Shown here: one piece after another, positions 38,589 to 50,176 of the stretch
Layout: every line of letters begins with the position of its first letter
Position numbering within the stretch: position 1 is the first letter of the stretch
DNA from: Heterodera schachtii
Taxonomy: Eukaryota > Nematoda > Chromadorea > Rhabditida > Heteroderidae
Reading direction: 5' to 3'
Assembly: GCA_023374025.1 (NCBI GenBank)
Contig: SIJG01000124.1
Coordinates: forward strand, 152,425-216,424
Length of the DNA: 64,000 bases
Translations under genes and position numbers: made by a program
The notes under the pieces: generated by a model
The model's database searches: none
The model's input: the letters and a program-made list of their open reading frames with translations, nothing else
What the model was told of the DNA's origin: nothing

Positions 38589-41500
38589 CATGGGTTTAAC
38601 ATTGAAATTTGGAAAAATAAAATAGATGAAGGACATTCATATGAACGTCGTCACTTGTAAATTTGATTAAACAGCCTATTCACTTTGAATTAAAAAACGT
38701 CAAATTCAACTTTTTTCAGAAGATTTTTCAAGCGATTTTTCGATTTAGTGCTTTTCTCTAAATAAAATATTTAAAAAAATTAAAGAATAACCATCCTAGT
38801 AATCAGAGTCAACTAATAGTAAAAGGCACATCAAAAAGCAGTAAAATTAATTCCTTTAGACAAATTTTTTATGAATTAAATAAAAAATTTCCAATTTATC
38901 TTTTCGCACTGACAAATCAAATGATTTCAAGGTTTTCTGGAGGGAGACTTGTCCTTTTGGTTTATTTTTTTAATTTTCAGGATAATTCTTACGATTTTTT
39001 GTTTTTAATTATTTTTTTAATGGATTTTTCTATTAAAACAATAATTTCTGAATAACTTAGTAAATAACTGAATGCCGAAATAAAAAATAAATAAAACTAG
39101 ACATTCATAAAAAAATTAGCAAACAGACAATAATACAAATTTCTGAAATTAAATTCAAAATAAAGAGAAAGAATCAATTAAAATAAATTTTTAAATACTG
39201 AATATTGAAAATAAATCATTTAAAACACAAATAATTATAAATTCATTTTATTGGATGTAGTATAAAATTTCTATTAATCTAAAAAGGACCTTTTTAAATC
39301 AAATGTTACATTAAACTTTTTTTTTACTTTTCATTAAAGCGATGGATCCAAGAAATTAAATATTGAACTCATGAATTAACTGAATAGGATTTTCGATATT
39401 TCGTAGTTGGGCACTCATTTCTTACGGTCAATTTTGATTAACATTTTATTAACATATTGGGTATTTAAACTCTAAATATAAACAATTTGAAAATAACAAA
39501 TAAGATTAAATACAATATGGAATATAAAACAAATTACACGGCAAGAATAGAAGTTAAACCATTTAAAAAAAATGTAAAATATAGTTGACGATGATAATAT
39601 AATAAGAAAATATGTGAACCAGTTCGAAACATTTTCATTGCCACTTTCATAATACAATTAAGTAAAGTTTTAAAATGCAAACGAGAGAATTTTAAAATCA
39701 TGTTGAAAATCTTGAATCTTTTGAAAGATGTTGAAAAATATAATAGAAAAATAAATAGCTATATTAATTAAAAAATTGAATAATAAAACGATTTTTATTT
39801 ATTAAGAAGATTATTTAACCAATTAGAATATTAAATATAATATAAAATATATCAACCGACTATGAAAAAGACCCTCTCGCTTTAATTATGCAAATAAGTA
39901 AATATTGGAAGAAATCTTTTTAATTATTTTAATAAGAAAAATGGTAAATAAAATAACCAACAAATAAATTTATTTTTTAAAATAGTAAAAAATCTAGTAA
40001 AATTTTAGAAATTTTTAGGCAAAAAGGTTTCGAAAAAATTTAACTACATACTCGCATTACTCAAATAAATCATTTAAAATTATTAATTAAAAGCATATAA
40101 AGACTAAAAGTATTTTTCTATCTAATAGGAATATAAATAATTTTTAAAAATATTTAAAAATAACCATAATTAATTGCCTCTTCGTAGGAATATTTTTTAA
40201 TTGATAATTTAGCATTGTAATTAAATATTAAAATGTTCATTGTTTTTTTAAATTTAAATGTGACTGGTCACCATGTAAACAATAAGACCAACGCGAGTGT
40301 AATAAACCAAATTTATCAATAATATTTATTTATAAAATAATATATCATAAAGAGAAAATAAAATTTCAGTCTAAAACATTAATCTTTTAACATAACAACG
40401 TATCCACGGATCGGCGCATGAATTAAAGAATTTAAAAATAATTTAAAATAATCCTTCGAGAATTTTCAATATTAAATTGTCGACATTTATGTGACTGTAA
40501 ACAAAACCCGACCTATGACAAAAGCGTAAAATAACCTAATCTCAAATAAAAAATTCAGTAATATATAAAATGCAAAAAATCAAATTTACGAAAGAAAAGT
40601 ATTAAAATTATTAAAAGATAATACGACGATAAATATGTTAAATTAATTGTAAGAAATTAAATATATGCCAAAAAAGTTTATTTAAATAATATATAAATAA
40701 ATATTAACAGCTTTGTCTCAATTAATTTGTGCTCGAATACTAAATCAATATTATTGAAAAACTTAAAAACCTTATTAAAATAAAATCTTATTAATCTTCA
40801 AAATTCTATGCTTTAAATAATATGAATTTAAAATTAATTTTATTGAAAAATTTTTATGATTAAATTAATATGAAATTAATTTAATCAGTCGAAACGAATT
40901 CTTAAATTGGAAAATGCATATTCATATTGAACTCCGAAAAGAAGTCAAATATAAAATTTAAAAAACCAACATATAATTACTCCGAATTATTAGCTAAAAT
41001 ACAAGCAAAAATAATTTTATTTTGAAAAATTATAGAAAAAGATATATAAGAAAATCAAGTCTAAAAAATTCTCCCATATTTTTTAAAATAAATGAAATGA
41101 AATCCATTTTTAAAAAAGAAAAATCTTTTAATAAAATACGAAGATTCAGAGAAAGAAGAGGTGTAACGCGAAAACAAGAGGTAAATTAAAAAAAATATCA
41201 TTGTAAATTTAAATCTTTCGTTATGTTCTTTAAATATTTTTTAAGTTTTAAATGTATTAAATGTTAATTCTGTAATAAAATTAAAATAAAATAAATAATT
41301 TAAAAAACTATAAAATTAACCAATATTTAATATTTTTGTTATACAAGCTTTTTCCTGATCTATGTAATCAATATTTTTTACTAATCTTCTTAAACAACTT
41401 AAAATGCTTTTTGTAAAATCTAAATTTGTATAAAACTTATGTCAAAAACGAATAATCAGAATTTTAACAGTTTTACAATAAAAACACAAAATATTTGACC

Positions 41501-42882
41501 AAATATCTAGCGAAAAAATTAATAAAACTTAAAAAATAAATTTAATTCAATTCATTAATATGCTTTTTACTTTTATAATTCATTATTTTGAATATTATTT
41601 ATAAAAACATTAATATTTTTTTCGCATAATCAGGTTTTTTTTAATGGTTGATTTCTATCTATTAGCTATTAATTATTTGTAGAATTTGTTTCATATAGAA
41701 AATTATTTTTGTATTTTTTAAAGTTTATTTCAAAAAATTTCTGTTTATTTAAATGGTTTGTAGTTTTTGAAATTTAATTTACATTATGAATTTACGTTTG
41801 TTTATTTTATTTTACTTTAATTTAATTTTAAGACATTAGAATTAATAAACTAAATTGAAATATTTGTTTTTTATTACTTATGTTTTTAAGTTCGACGTTC
41901 AATTTATGAGAAAAAATGCAAAATAATTGACTCATGATACATAGCGCAACATCAATTCAACTATAGCTTAATAACGAAATTTTAAATAAAAACATATTTT
42001 TAATACCAATATAATAAACATAATATAAATTTATAAAAAAAATTGCCCAAATAATAAGAAAAAATAATTAAACCCCATAATATTTGTTCAAATAAAAGCT
42101 AAATAAACTTTTGATTAACTATAAAATTTTATTTATGAAAAAGAAAGAAAAATTGAATTAGCAAATCTACGAGCTAACAAATTCTAACATAGTGAAAAGT
42201 TACCATATCAGTTTTTGATTTTTTTGTATAAGGAATACAATAAATAATAAATTTAGAATGTTTTAAAATTATCAATAAATATACTTTAATCAAATATTTT
42301 TTAATTTATTTATGCTTACTAATTTGTAATTCAATTTTGGTAATTTAATTCACTTTATTAAATGCGCCGGATAAGTCGTAATTTATTATTTTCGTATTGT
42401 GCGATTATTATGTGAAATAAATATTTTCTATTTTTATGTTCAGCTTGGGTAGTTTATATGTCATTTTAATCTGCGACAAAACGAGATTTATTAATAAAGA
42501 TTAACAAACTTACAAAAATTATTATAAAAAAAATTATAGTATAAGCGATGTTAACTAAAATATAAAACCACATTATATTTTGAATGGAATAAAAAAAATT
42601 TTCAGTAAGAAGAATGCATAAATAGTTAATATACATAAATATAAAGTATATAGCCTAGCAGTCTATTTTTTTAATTTAAAACATATAATCAATATCAAAA
42701 ATATATTTTAGCATATTGAAGGCAATTATCTATTTACAAATTATAATTATAATTATTATAAATATTTTACATTAACTCAATCGCATGTCGGGAGATCGTC
42801 GCAAAAGAAATATTTAAATTTATGGTTCTAAAATCTGTTATCTCAAGAATGGAAGAAACATTGACGCGTCGCCATTAACATA
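38589..42882. other. AT-rich DNA, no gene seen
   Basis: Nothing supported. The immediate left flank of the fold-back element (42780-42880) is a little less AT-rich. Confidence 0.6.
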
Positions 42883-43473
42883 AACCTAATAAAAACCAAA
42901 GAACAACTAATATATTCTCCTAAAAAAAAGTTGAAAAATAAATTTTCAAAATAAAAAATATAATTTAATGATTTATTAGAAATTAACAAAATTGCACTAA
43001 TGTTCTAATACAAAAACGAATAAAATAAAATTTCTAGTGCACCACAAACCATTTACAAAAAAATAGGTTTTTTAAAAAGGAATTGACACTTAAAAGATCA
43101 ATTAATAATTACATAAATGAAATGTTTAAGGACAGAATTATCAAATTAGTAATTAATAGGGCTGGGATTTTTAGGCAACTGCCTAAATTCTATGCGCATT
43201 TGATACGCTTAGAGCACGATAAAGCATTTTCCGCTTGGTTTGGGGTGTCTACGATGACTTTACAATTCCTTTTTAAAAAACTTATTTTTTTTTTGTAAAT
43301 GGTTTGTGGTGCACTAGAAATTTTATTTTATTCGTTTTTGTATTAGAACATTAGTGCTATTTTGTTAATTTCTAATAAATCATTAAATTATATTTTTTAT
43401 TTTTTTTTGAAAATTTATTTTTCAACTTTTTTCTAGGAGAATATATTAGTTGTTCATTTATTTTTAATCAGGT
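42883..43473. mobile_element. Fold-back (long inverted-repeat) element, about 590 bp
   Basis: The left arm (about 42883-43085) and right arm (about 43263-43473) are near-exact reverse complements over some 200 bp, including CTAGTGCACCACAAACCAT and its complement, with only a few substitutions and homopolymer differences. The 177-bp loop is less AT-rich and contains a hyphenated palindrome TTTAGGCA/TGCCTAAA. The outermost 20 bp of the arms are more diverged, so the exact ends and a target duplication are uncertain. An open frame of 71 residues across the loop and right arm is probably fortuitous. A transcript would fold into a long hairpin. Confidence 0.8.
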
Positions 43474-46400
43474 ATAACCTGCTCGCTAATAAAAGAAAAT
43501 GCTTTTATTAATTTTATTAATAGTACTTATAAAAAAATTTAAACTAAAAAGTTCAAGATAAATACTATTGAAAATCAACAAGACTTGTCTCTTATTAATT
43601 TATTTAAAATTTTTATAATAAATAAAATGTTTAATTTGATTTTGTTGTTTATGTTTTTTTTGTTAAGATCAATAAATAATTAATTGATACTGAGAATATT
43701 ATTTTAATTTCTTGAAATAATATTAAATTTATTCCTTTTCCTAATATTAACATTTTTGACTTTCATCTCTTTATGAAAATTGACGTCGTATGAAGATATA
43801 TTATTATTATTTTTAAAAAAATATCATAAATAAATTAAATGCCTTTTATATTTTTCTTTTTAAAAAAATAAAATGAAAAATATCAGTTTTTACATCAAAA
43901 ATATTAAAAGATACCATAAAATCACCAAAAGTTGGAATTAAAAGCGATAAATTGGTCTGGATATTATATGCAAATATGAAGCGGAACTAATTAATTCTAA
44001 TAAATTCTAAATAACAAAAAAATTAGTTGACATCCATAAAATATTTCTTATGCATAGAACTCCAAATTACAACTGTGCAATAGAACTAAAAGTGTGATAA
44101 TTCTGATGATAAAACCAAAGTACAAAATAATACAAAGTATAGATAAAATGATAATTACTAATCAAAGAATTTTTAAAACCTCATTTTTAAATAATGCAAA
44201 ATTTTTCAATTATATAAATAAACTAAATAGTTGATAAAATAGAAAATATTTCTTAGCAAATTTTCATGAATTCTTATTTAAATGAAAGCTTCAGCATGGT
44301 AATGATAATAAAATTAAAAATAAATAAAATACAATTTCAAAAATCGATTAATTACAATAAAATTAATGTACGGTATAAGAAGTACTTCTAAGAAATACCA
44401 TCAAAGATTAATAGAAAAATTTTCAATATAAAAAATATATTAGAAAAATTAGTAAGAATATTAAAGAAAAAAGGGTTAACAAAAATATATAAATATTAAC
44501 TCTAATATATTTAAATTTAATTAATATAATGTGTTGTTTAAAAATGTGAAACTGAGAAACGATGAATTGAGACTAAATTCCCATGGATTAATTATCAATA
44601 GAATGAAATATTCGACAATTATAACAGTGCTCTTGAATTAATTAAAAAACTTTAACAAAACAATTATTAAAAATTACTTTAATCTACAAGTATAAGAACG
44701 AGAAAAATTAAATCTCTAAGGCATCGCAGACCCATGTCCAATTTTTGTCATAAATATACTATAATGAAAAATAAAAATGAAAAAGATATAATACTATAAG
44801 AAAATAGAAAGCATTTATAAATTGTTTCAGAAATAAGATAAAATTCAAAATGGAAAAAAGCAATTTTAAAAATTGGATACTTAACCAACAAAGAATGAAA
44901 AAAAATTAATAATAAATTATTAAATGTTATATTTTAAAATTTTTATTAAAAATTTAACAAAATATTCTTAAAGCTTTAATAAAAATGTGCTTAAAACAAA
45001 CGAAGTAATATATAATTTTTTAAATCTTTACGCGTAATAAAACAATATAAATAAATGTCAAAAGAAAAATTTAAACAAATAAATTATCTCTTTTGAAAAT
45101 ATTAATTTAAATTAATTATGATCAATGTTACTCATTTTTAATTACAAAACTATTTTACAATATTTCACAATGTTTGTAAAAATTCTCTCATTTGAACGTT
45201 TTTTTTCACATCGTGGGCCCAAGTTAAAAGGAAAAATTAAATCAAATAAATAAATAATAAAGTATGAATGAATATTATTTTTATTTGTATTAGTTTGAAA
45301 TATATAACAATACGATTCATTCACTACTAATTGCATATAAAAAGAATCTGACCCAAATATGATATTTTGATTAAAAGAAACCAATATTAATTAATAATAG
45401 TTTTCATTAAATAAGCTTTTTCCTGTCACGTAAGAAGGTATTCAAAGAAAGTTATTTTTCGCTTGCATTATTGAGGAATAATTTTTAAAAGATCGATAAT
45501 CACTTTTCATGACAAAATTAGAACAATTATTAGTATTAAATTAAAACTTTTTTAAATAAAAATAAAAGAAAGAATTTAGCAAAATGTATTTATGATAAAC
45601 TAATAAAATTTGTATTTTATTTACAGAATTAATAAAATCTTAGTCAAATGTGCAAGCTTTAACTATATTACATAGCCTTATTTTTAAAAATATATTTGTA
45701 ATCAAAAATAACTAAAAATGATGGCAGCCAAAGATATCTGATCAAACTGAGAAGCAAAGAAACACAAATAAATAGTAGGAAGTATGTAGGAAAAAAGGAT
45801 TAGTATTTTAATCCTTATTTAAATTTTTTTTATCTTGTGGCGGATTTACATAAATGGAATTATCGTAAAATTTTTATAATTATGTTTCTATTTTGAGAAA
45901 TTTACATTAATAATCATTGGTTAATATTTAAAAAAAAATGTTTCTATTCAGATTGTTAATTATGTCTTAACGGAGTCTGTTCAAAAAGCTATATTTATAT
46001 AAAAAAGTATATTTATATTATTTATAATTCAATTATTTTTTATGATAAAATTAAGTTACATTAAATAGATAATTTTACTAAATAATTCTATTGACGAATT
46101 TATTGAAATTATTATTTTATTACGTCATTATTTTTGATAAAAAAATATTTTAAATTTATAAATAAAAGAACAGACATTAGCTAAAATTAAGGGAAAATGA
46201 TTACGTCAAATTAATATGCATTGTTTCATTTTCAAGCTTTAATACCAAGTTTGGTTTTAAAGAATTTGTATTACTTCGTTGTTATTTAGATTTTTAATAA
46301 AGCTTTAAGCATATTTTATTAAATTTTAACAATTTGTTTATTTTATTTTATTTTTTAAGCTTGATTAGAAGCGATTATATTAAAATACTTTTTTTCATTA

Positions 46401-47879
46401 TGAATTTTCTCTTATTTCTGAAAAGTTTATTTTTTATTAATTCCATTTAGTTTAATAAATTATTCCATCTCAATTATATTTTGCTTTAATTATCCTATAC
46501 TCATGGCGCCTAATCGTTAATCTTGAATTTAACACGAAAATAATTCTTTATAAGATTTAATCAATGACATTTGGCAGTGATTTTGCCTTCGACAACTAGA
46601 ATACTTTTTTAAATGATTCATGAAATGTAATATTTTATTTATTATCAAATTATTTCTGTATACATTATTTTCATTTACATCATTTGTTTCTTTTTTTATG
46701 CATAATTGATTTATATCAACTTGTACAATAATGTAAAACAGCTTGACCACAATATAATTACATAAAATTTAATTTTTATTAACCGATATTCTTTTTAACA
46801 TTAATTTTTTTATTAGTAAAATTGCTTTCTTTTTCCTATTTTTTAAATCATTATTGGAAAATGACATTAAATCGTTGATAAATTCGAATTTTGGCTAAAT
46901 TATAAATTAAATTTTTTCATGAATATTTTGATGAATTAAATATTTAGTATATTTAAAATGATATTAGAGAATCAAATCAATTAAAACAAAAAAGTTTTTA
47001 TTTATTAAAATAAAGGGAAGATTATTGAATATTGATTCTTTTATATTTATAATACTAAAAATTCTTTAAATAAAATTGTTTATTTTATAATATTTATTTT
47101 TTTATCTTGCAACTTGAATTTAAAATTTTAAAAAAGACATTTTGAAACGAACATATTTTAGCAAAAATATAATTATGAAATAAAACGATAAAATAATAAA
47201 AAAAATCATACAAACTAAAGCATTAAAAATTTTCTTGAGGAATATTTGCATAACATTATTTTAATTTTAAGTTGAAAATTATGTTCTTAAATCGGCGCAT
47301 AAGATAAACTTATTTGCAAAAAAAATTGGTTTTTTTTGAATTTTTTTATAACCATATTTGTTTTTAATGAAATTTTAACTTAAATTTTTAAATATGAATT
47401 ATAATCAAAAAATATATCATAGATTTTCTTAGATATAGTATATATTTTAATTTATGTTTAATTTAATCAATTAAGGTGTCTCCGATGCTTTTTTTCATAA
47501 AAATATTTCTTTTTATTTGCATTAAAATATAGGTTGGAAATTTTTTTTTTAATTCAAATTTATTAACCAATAACATTTATGCAATGCAAATATATTAAAA
47601 GAGTTGCTTAAAATACCTATTTCGATTTATTCGTATTATTATAATTTTGTAACTTAATAATATTACAATAAAATTTATTTAGCTATTTTTTAACTTGTAT
47701 TTCATGTGTAAGACGGTAAAAGAGAGATTGTCCTGGTATTTGTAAAATGCATCGTGGGATCTCTTTTTAAAAATATTGGAATCATATTTTACATATTGGA
47801 TTTTTTTGTATATTTTATTTTTTAAATTTAAGAACAATTAATTAGTCCCTTTATTAAGTAGTAAAGATGGTAATAGTAG
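43474..47879. other. AT-rich DNA, no gene seen
   Basis: 45620-45715 faintly resembles the reverse complement of about 35150-35220 (AAAATAAGGCT-TGTAATATA). Otherwise nothing. Open frames of 73-80 residues at 45142 and 46529 are low complexity. Confidence 0.5.
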
Positions 47880-48300
47880 TTAGTGGCGACCATTCCACCG
47901 GATTACGGTAGCCTCCCATAGGTGTGGGAGGGGTGCACGGCCAACTGAGCGCCAGCCAGTTGAGCGCTGCCAAGTGAGCCCGGGCCATTTGAGCGCCAAA
48001 ATTTTCAGTACTGAAGCCAAAACCTATTGCGCGACTTTTTCTTGCTGCGCGACTTTATGCAAATTATTTTATTGATTTTCTTGCAAACCCAAACCTATTG
48101 CAGGGGGTGCGCGATTTTTTCTTACTGCGCGACTTTTTTTCAAGTGCGCGACTTTATGCAAATTATTTTATTGATTTTTTCTTGCAAACCCAAACCTATT
48201 GCAGGGGTGCGCGACTTTTTTCTTACTGCGCGACTTTTTTTCTTACGGCGCGACTTTTTTTACTGCGCGACTTTTTTTACTGCGCGACTTTATGCAAATT
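47880..48300. repeat. GC-richer tandem array (GAGCGC-type and GCGCGACTTTTT repeats)
   Basis: At 47940-47998 there are four degenerate units of about 17-20 bp, each containing TGAGCGC or TGAGCCC. From about 48018 to 48290 the motif GCGCGACTTT recurs some ten times, with a longer unit (ATGCAAATTATTTTATTGATTTT...AACCTATTGCAGGGG) present about twice. Open frames here only reflect the repeat. The array abuts the coding block and may mark one edge of the integrated element. Confidence 0.7.
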
Positions 48301-48634
48301 TTTTAATTAATTTTAATTTAATTTTTAATTAATTTTTAAACATCTTAAAGGTCAAAATCTTAAGACACTGAATTTAAATTCAAAATGTTAATTAACTAAC
48401 AATTATTTCTAAAATAATAATAAATATTTTTCAGTGAAAATTAATAAATAATTTTAATTAATTATTTTTCTCATTAATTTTTTTACACCTTAATTTAACT
48501 CTTAAAAAAATTTAATATTGATTGTCTGTTACTTTTTTTATCTCCTCTAAAATAACTACAGCACCCTTTCAGGTGTTGAGCGTTTGTTTATTTGAACAAT
48601 AATTTTAATTTAACTTTTTGCGTTTCCCTCCCTC
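48301..48634. other. AT-rich spacer upstream of the promoter region
   Basis: Rich in AATTAATTTT-like runs at its start, then ordinary AT-rich sequence with somewhat more C toward the gene. No frame or repeat of note. Confidence 0.4.
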
Positions 48635-48964
48635 ACACCTGCTCATTTGTGTAATTTGACACCACTTTTTTAATATTTTTGTCAAAAATTAAAGATTTGT
48701 CTCGGAATTTGTGTTGCCCAACACCTCTGCGCCATTCATTTATGTAATTTGACACCACTTTGGTCATACTTTCGCAAAATTTATTTTATTGCCCATTTAT
48801 TACGATCTCTACCTTCTCTGTTTCTCTAACCTCATTATTTTTTGAGTTGATATATCTCTCTCGCGTCATTTATTACGATTATTTGACGCTTTATTCAAGT
48901 AAATTATATATTTAATTCACATAATTACAAACTATTGCTTTATTTTACACAACCAAAATAAATC
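48635..48964 (+). promoter_or_regulatory. Putative promoter with a duplicated 18-bp box
   Basis: The core GTAATTTGACACCACTTT occurs exactly at 48651-48668 and 48744-48761, 93 bp apart. Both copies sit in a looser repeat starting ACACCT (48635 and 48721). A pyrimidine-rich stretch follows, with CATTTATTACGAT twice, and a TATA-like ATTATATATTTAA at about 48903-48915, some 60 bp before the ATG. The layout suggests paired protein-binding sites upstream of a TATA box; function is inferred from position only. Confidence 0.4.
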
Positions 48965-49474
48965 ATGAGCCAAAACCGTGACGAAAACTCGCAGCCACCT
49001 GTTGTTAATGTTAATGGGCCAAGTGCCCCTGAACAAGAGGACATTGTGCTTATTGATGGGACACCCATGCCTGTCGAGATCGTTAATCGTCTGCCAGTTG
49101 ACGTGAGTTTTAAATTTAAAATTTAAGCTAAACTAAACTTTTAGGAAAATGCCGGGGGACAACCAGCAGAACCTGTGTTGTTTGTTCTCGCCGATTGTTG
49201 TTCAACTTTTCATTCGTTGGCAATAATGTTTGACTGTGAGATACCTGTGCAATATGACGAGGAACACAAGCGATATGTTTTCGAACATGAGGACAAGCCC
49301 CTACTCATTTATGTTTCGGAAGAAGAACGAAACTTTATTCTTCTTGATGGCTCGGTCAAAGAATGGGGGCAAGTGAAGAGCATAGACACTTTGTTTATCA
49401 ATAAACGATATGGAATTGATCACTTTTGCATGTCCCTTCATACCTTTATTGCTTATTTCTTCTTAGAAAACTGA
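48965..49474 (+). CDS. Two-exon gene of unknown function, convergent with capsid cassette
   Basis: Exon 1 (48965-49102, residues 1-46) starts at ATG in an AATC-ATG-A context. The intron 49103-49144 (42 nt) has donor GAC|GTGAGT and acceptor TTTTAG|GAA, phase 0. Exon 2 (49145-49474) ends at TGA, giving 155 residues. The N-terminal third is polar and proline/asparagine-rich (MSQNRDENSQPP) and probably disordered. The rest is acidic and compact with two cysteines early (LADCC) and a charged middle (EEERNF). There is no signal peptide or membrane helix. A second pyrimidine-rich acceptor-like CTTCTTAG at 49459-49466 means the last residues could be intronic. I do not recognise the family. GC content matches the capsid block rather than the flanks, so it probably belongs to the same element. 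AATAAA hexamers follow at 49505 and 49531. Confidence 0.6.
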
Positions 49475-49651
49475 TTTAACTTCTGCTTTTTTGCCTGATA
49501 ATCTAATAAATTGTTGCTCTTTTAAATATTAATAAATCTTTTTTGAATACTTTAAAAAATTATTATATATTATTTTTTACAAATTCATAAACAAATTCAT
49601 CGAATTACTTGACCTTTTCAAACATTGCATAACAAATTCAAAATCGAAGCC

Positions 49652-50176
49652 CTAAGGACATGAGAATAAATAAACACTAAGAACGTAATGGACCACAAAC
49701 ATTAGAGAAAATCGATTGAAATTTTCTTCGGTTAAAATAAATTTTTTGAAAATTTTTCGCCAATATTTTTTGATCAGATCAGTTTGGCATCTCGCCATAA
49801 GAGTCAAAAAAGTAGGCAACCCCCGGCGAACGACCCCAAATTGCGCACCAATGTGTTCCCGGCATTCCCGATGGGTGCACTTGGCAATCGGTCGGCCGGA
49901 GAATGTGCCAACAAAATATTTTTCGTCGCCGGTTCTCAAAGAGAAGCTCTGTCGATGAACCGATTGTCCATTCCTGCGACGAATCCGCCTCTCCCTCAAA
50001 AACAGGTAAAATCCCGCAACCGCTGTGCCTGCTGCCCCAAACAGGTAGATCAGGCAGAGAAAAAAGTTGATCGGCGACTTCTCGATCACGTCCGGGAAGC
50101 AGAGTACAATCCCTTCATGTACAGCATTGGAAGAGGGCATTTGAACAAAGTCGGAGGAATAATTCTCACCACTCAT
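49652..50176 (-). CDS. Small single-pass membrane protein, capsid-linked
   Basis: A 174-residue frame begins at an ATG that shares ATGA with the capsid stop (4-nt overlap). One clear transmembrane helix spans about 36-60 (FFLCLIYLFGAAGTAVAGF core), followed at once by a basic stop-transfer run RERRIRRR (61-68). This suggests the N-terminus outside or in the lumen and the tail in the cytosol. The tail is basic and holds several cysteines and histidines (KCTHREC at 99-105) without a motif I recognise. After about residue 135 the composition turns AT-rich and lysine/phenylalanine-rich like the flanking DNA, so the true end may be earlier or spliced. I do not recognise the family. Its place suggests a virion or membrane-associated function, such as a minor capsid or entry-related protein, but no protease, penton or ATPase signature is visible. 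Confidence 0.55.
   Translation of the reverse strand: MSGENYSSDFVQMPSSNAVHEGIVLCFPDVIEKSPINFFLCLIYLFGAAGTAVAGFYLFLRERRIRRRNGQSVHRQSFSLRTGDEKYFVGTFSGRPIAKCTHRECREHIGAQFGVVRRGLPTFLTLMARCQTDLIKKYWRKIFKKFILTEENFNRFSLMFVVHYVLSVYLFSCP

Noticed and set aside
43083..43298. 71-residue frame in the fold-back element
   Set aside because: It runs from loop into the inverted arm, ends in homopolymer translation and matches no family I know.
34980..45715. Inverted similarity between about 35150-35220 and 45640-45715
   Set aside because: The match is short and made mostly of A/T words, so it cannot be told from background without a computed alignment.
48027..48332. Two overlapping frames of 101 and 70 residues
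   Set aside because: Translations of the GCGCGACTTTTT tandem array that repeat in step with the DNA units, so not genes.
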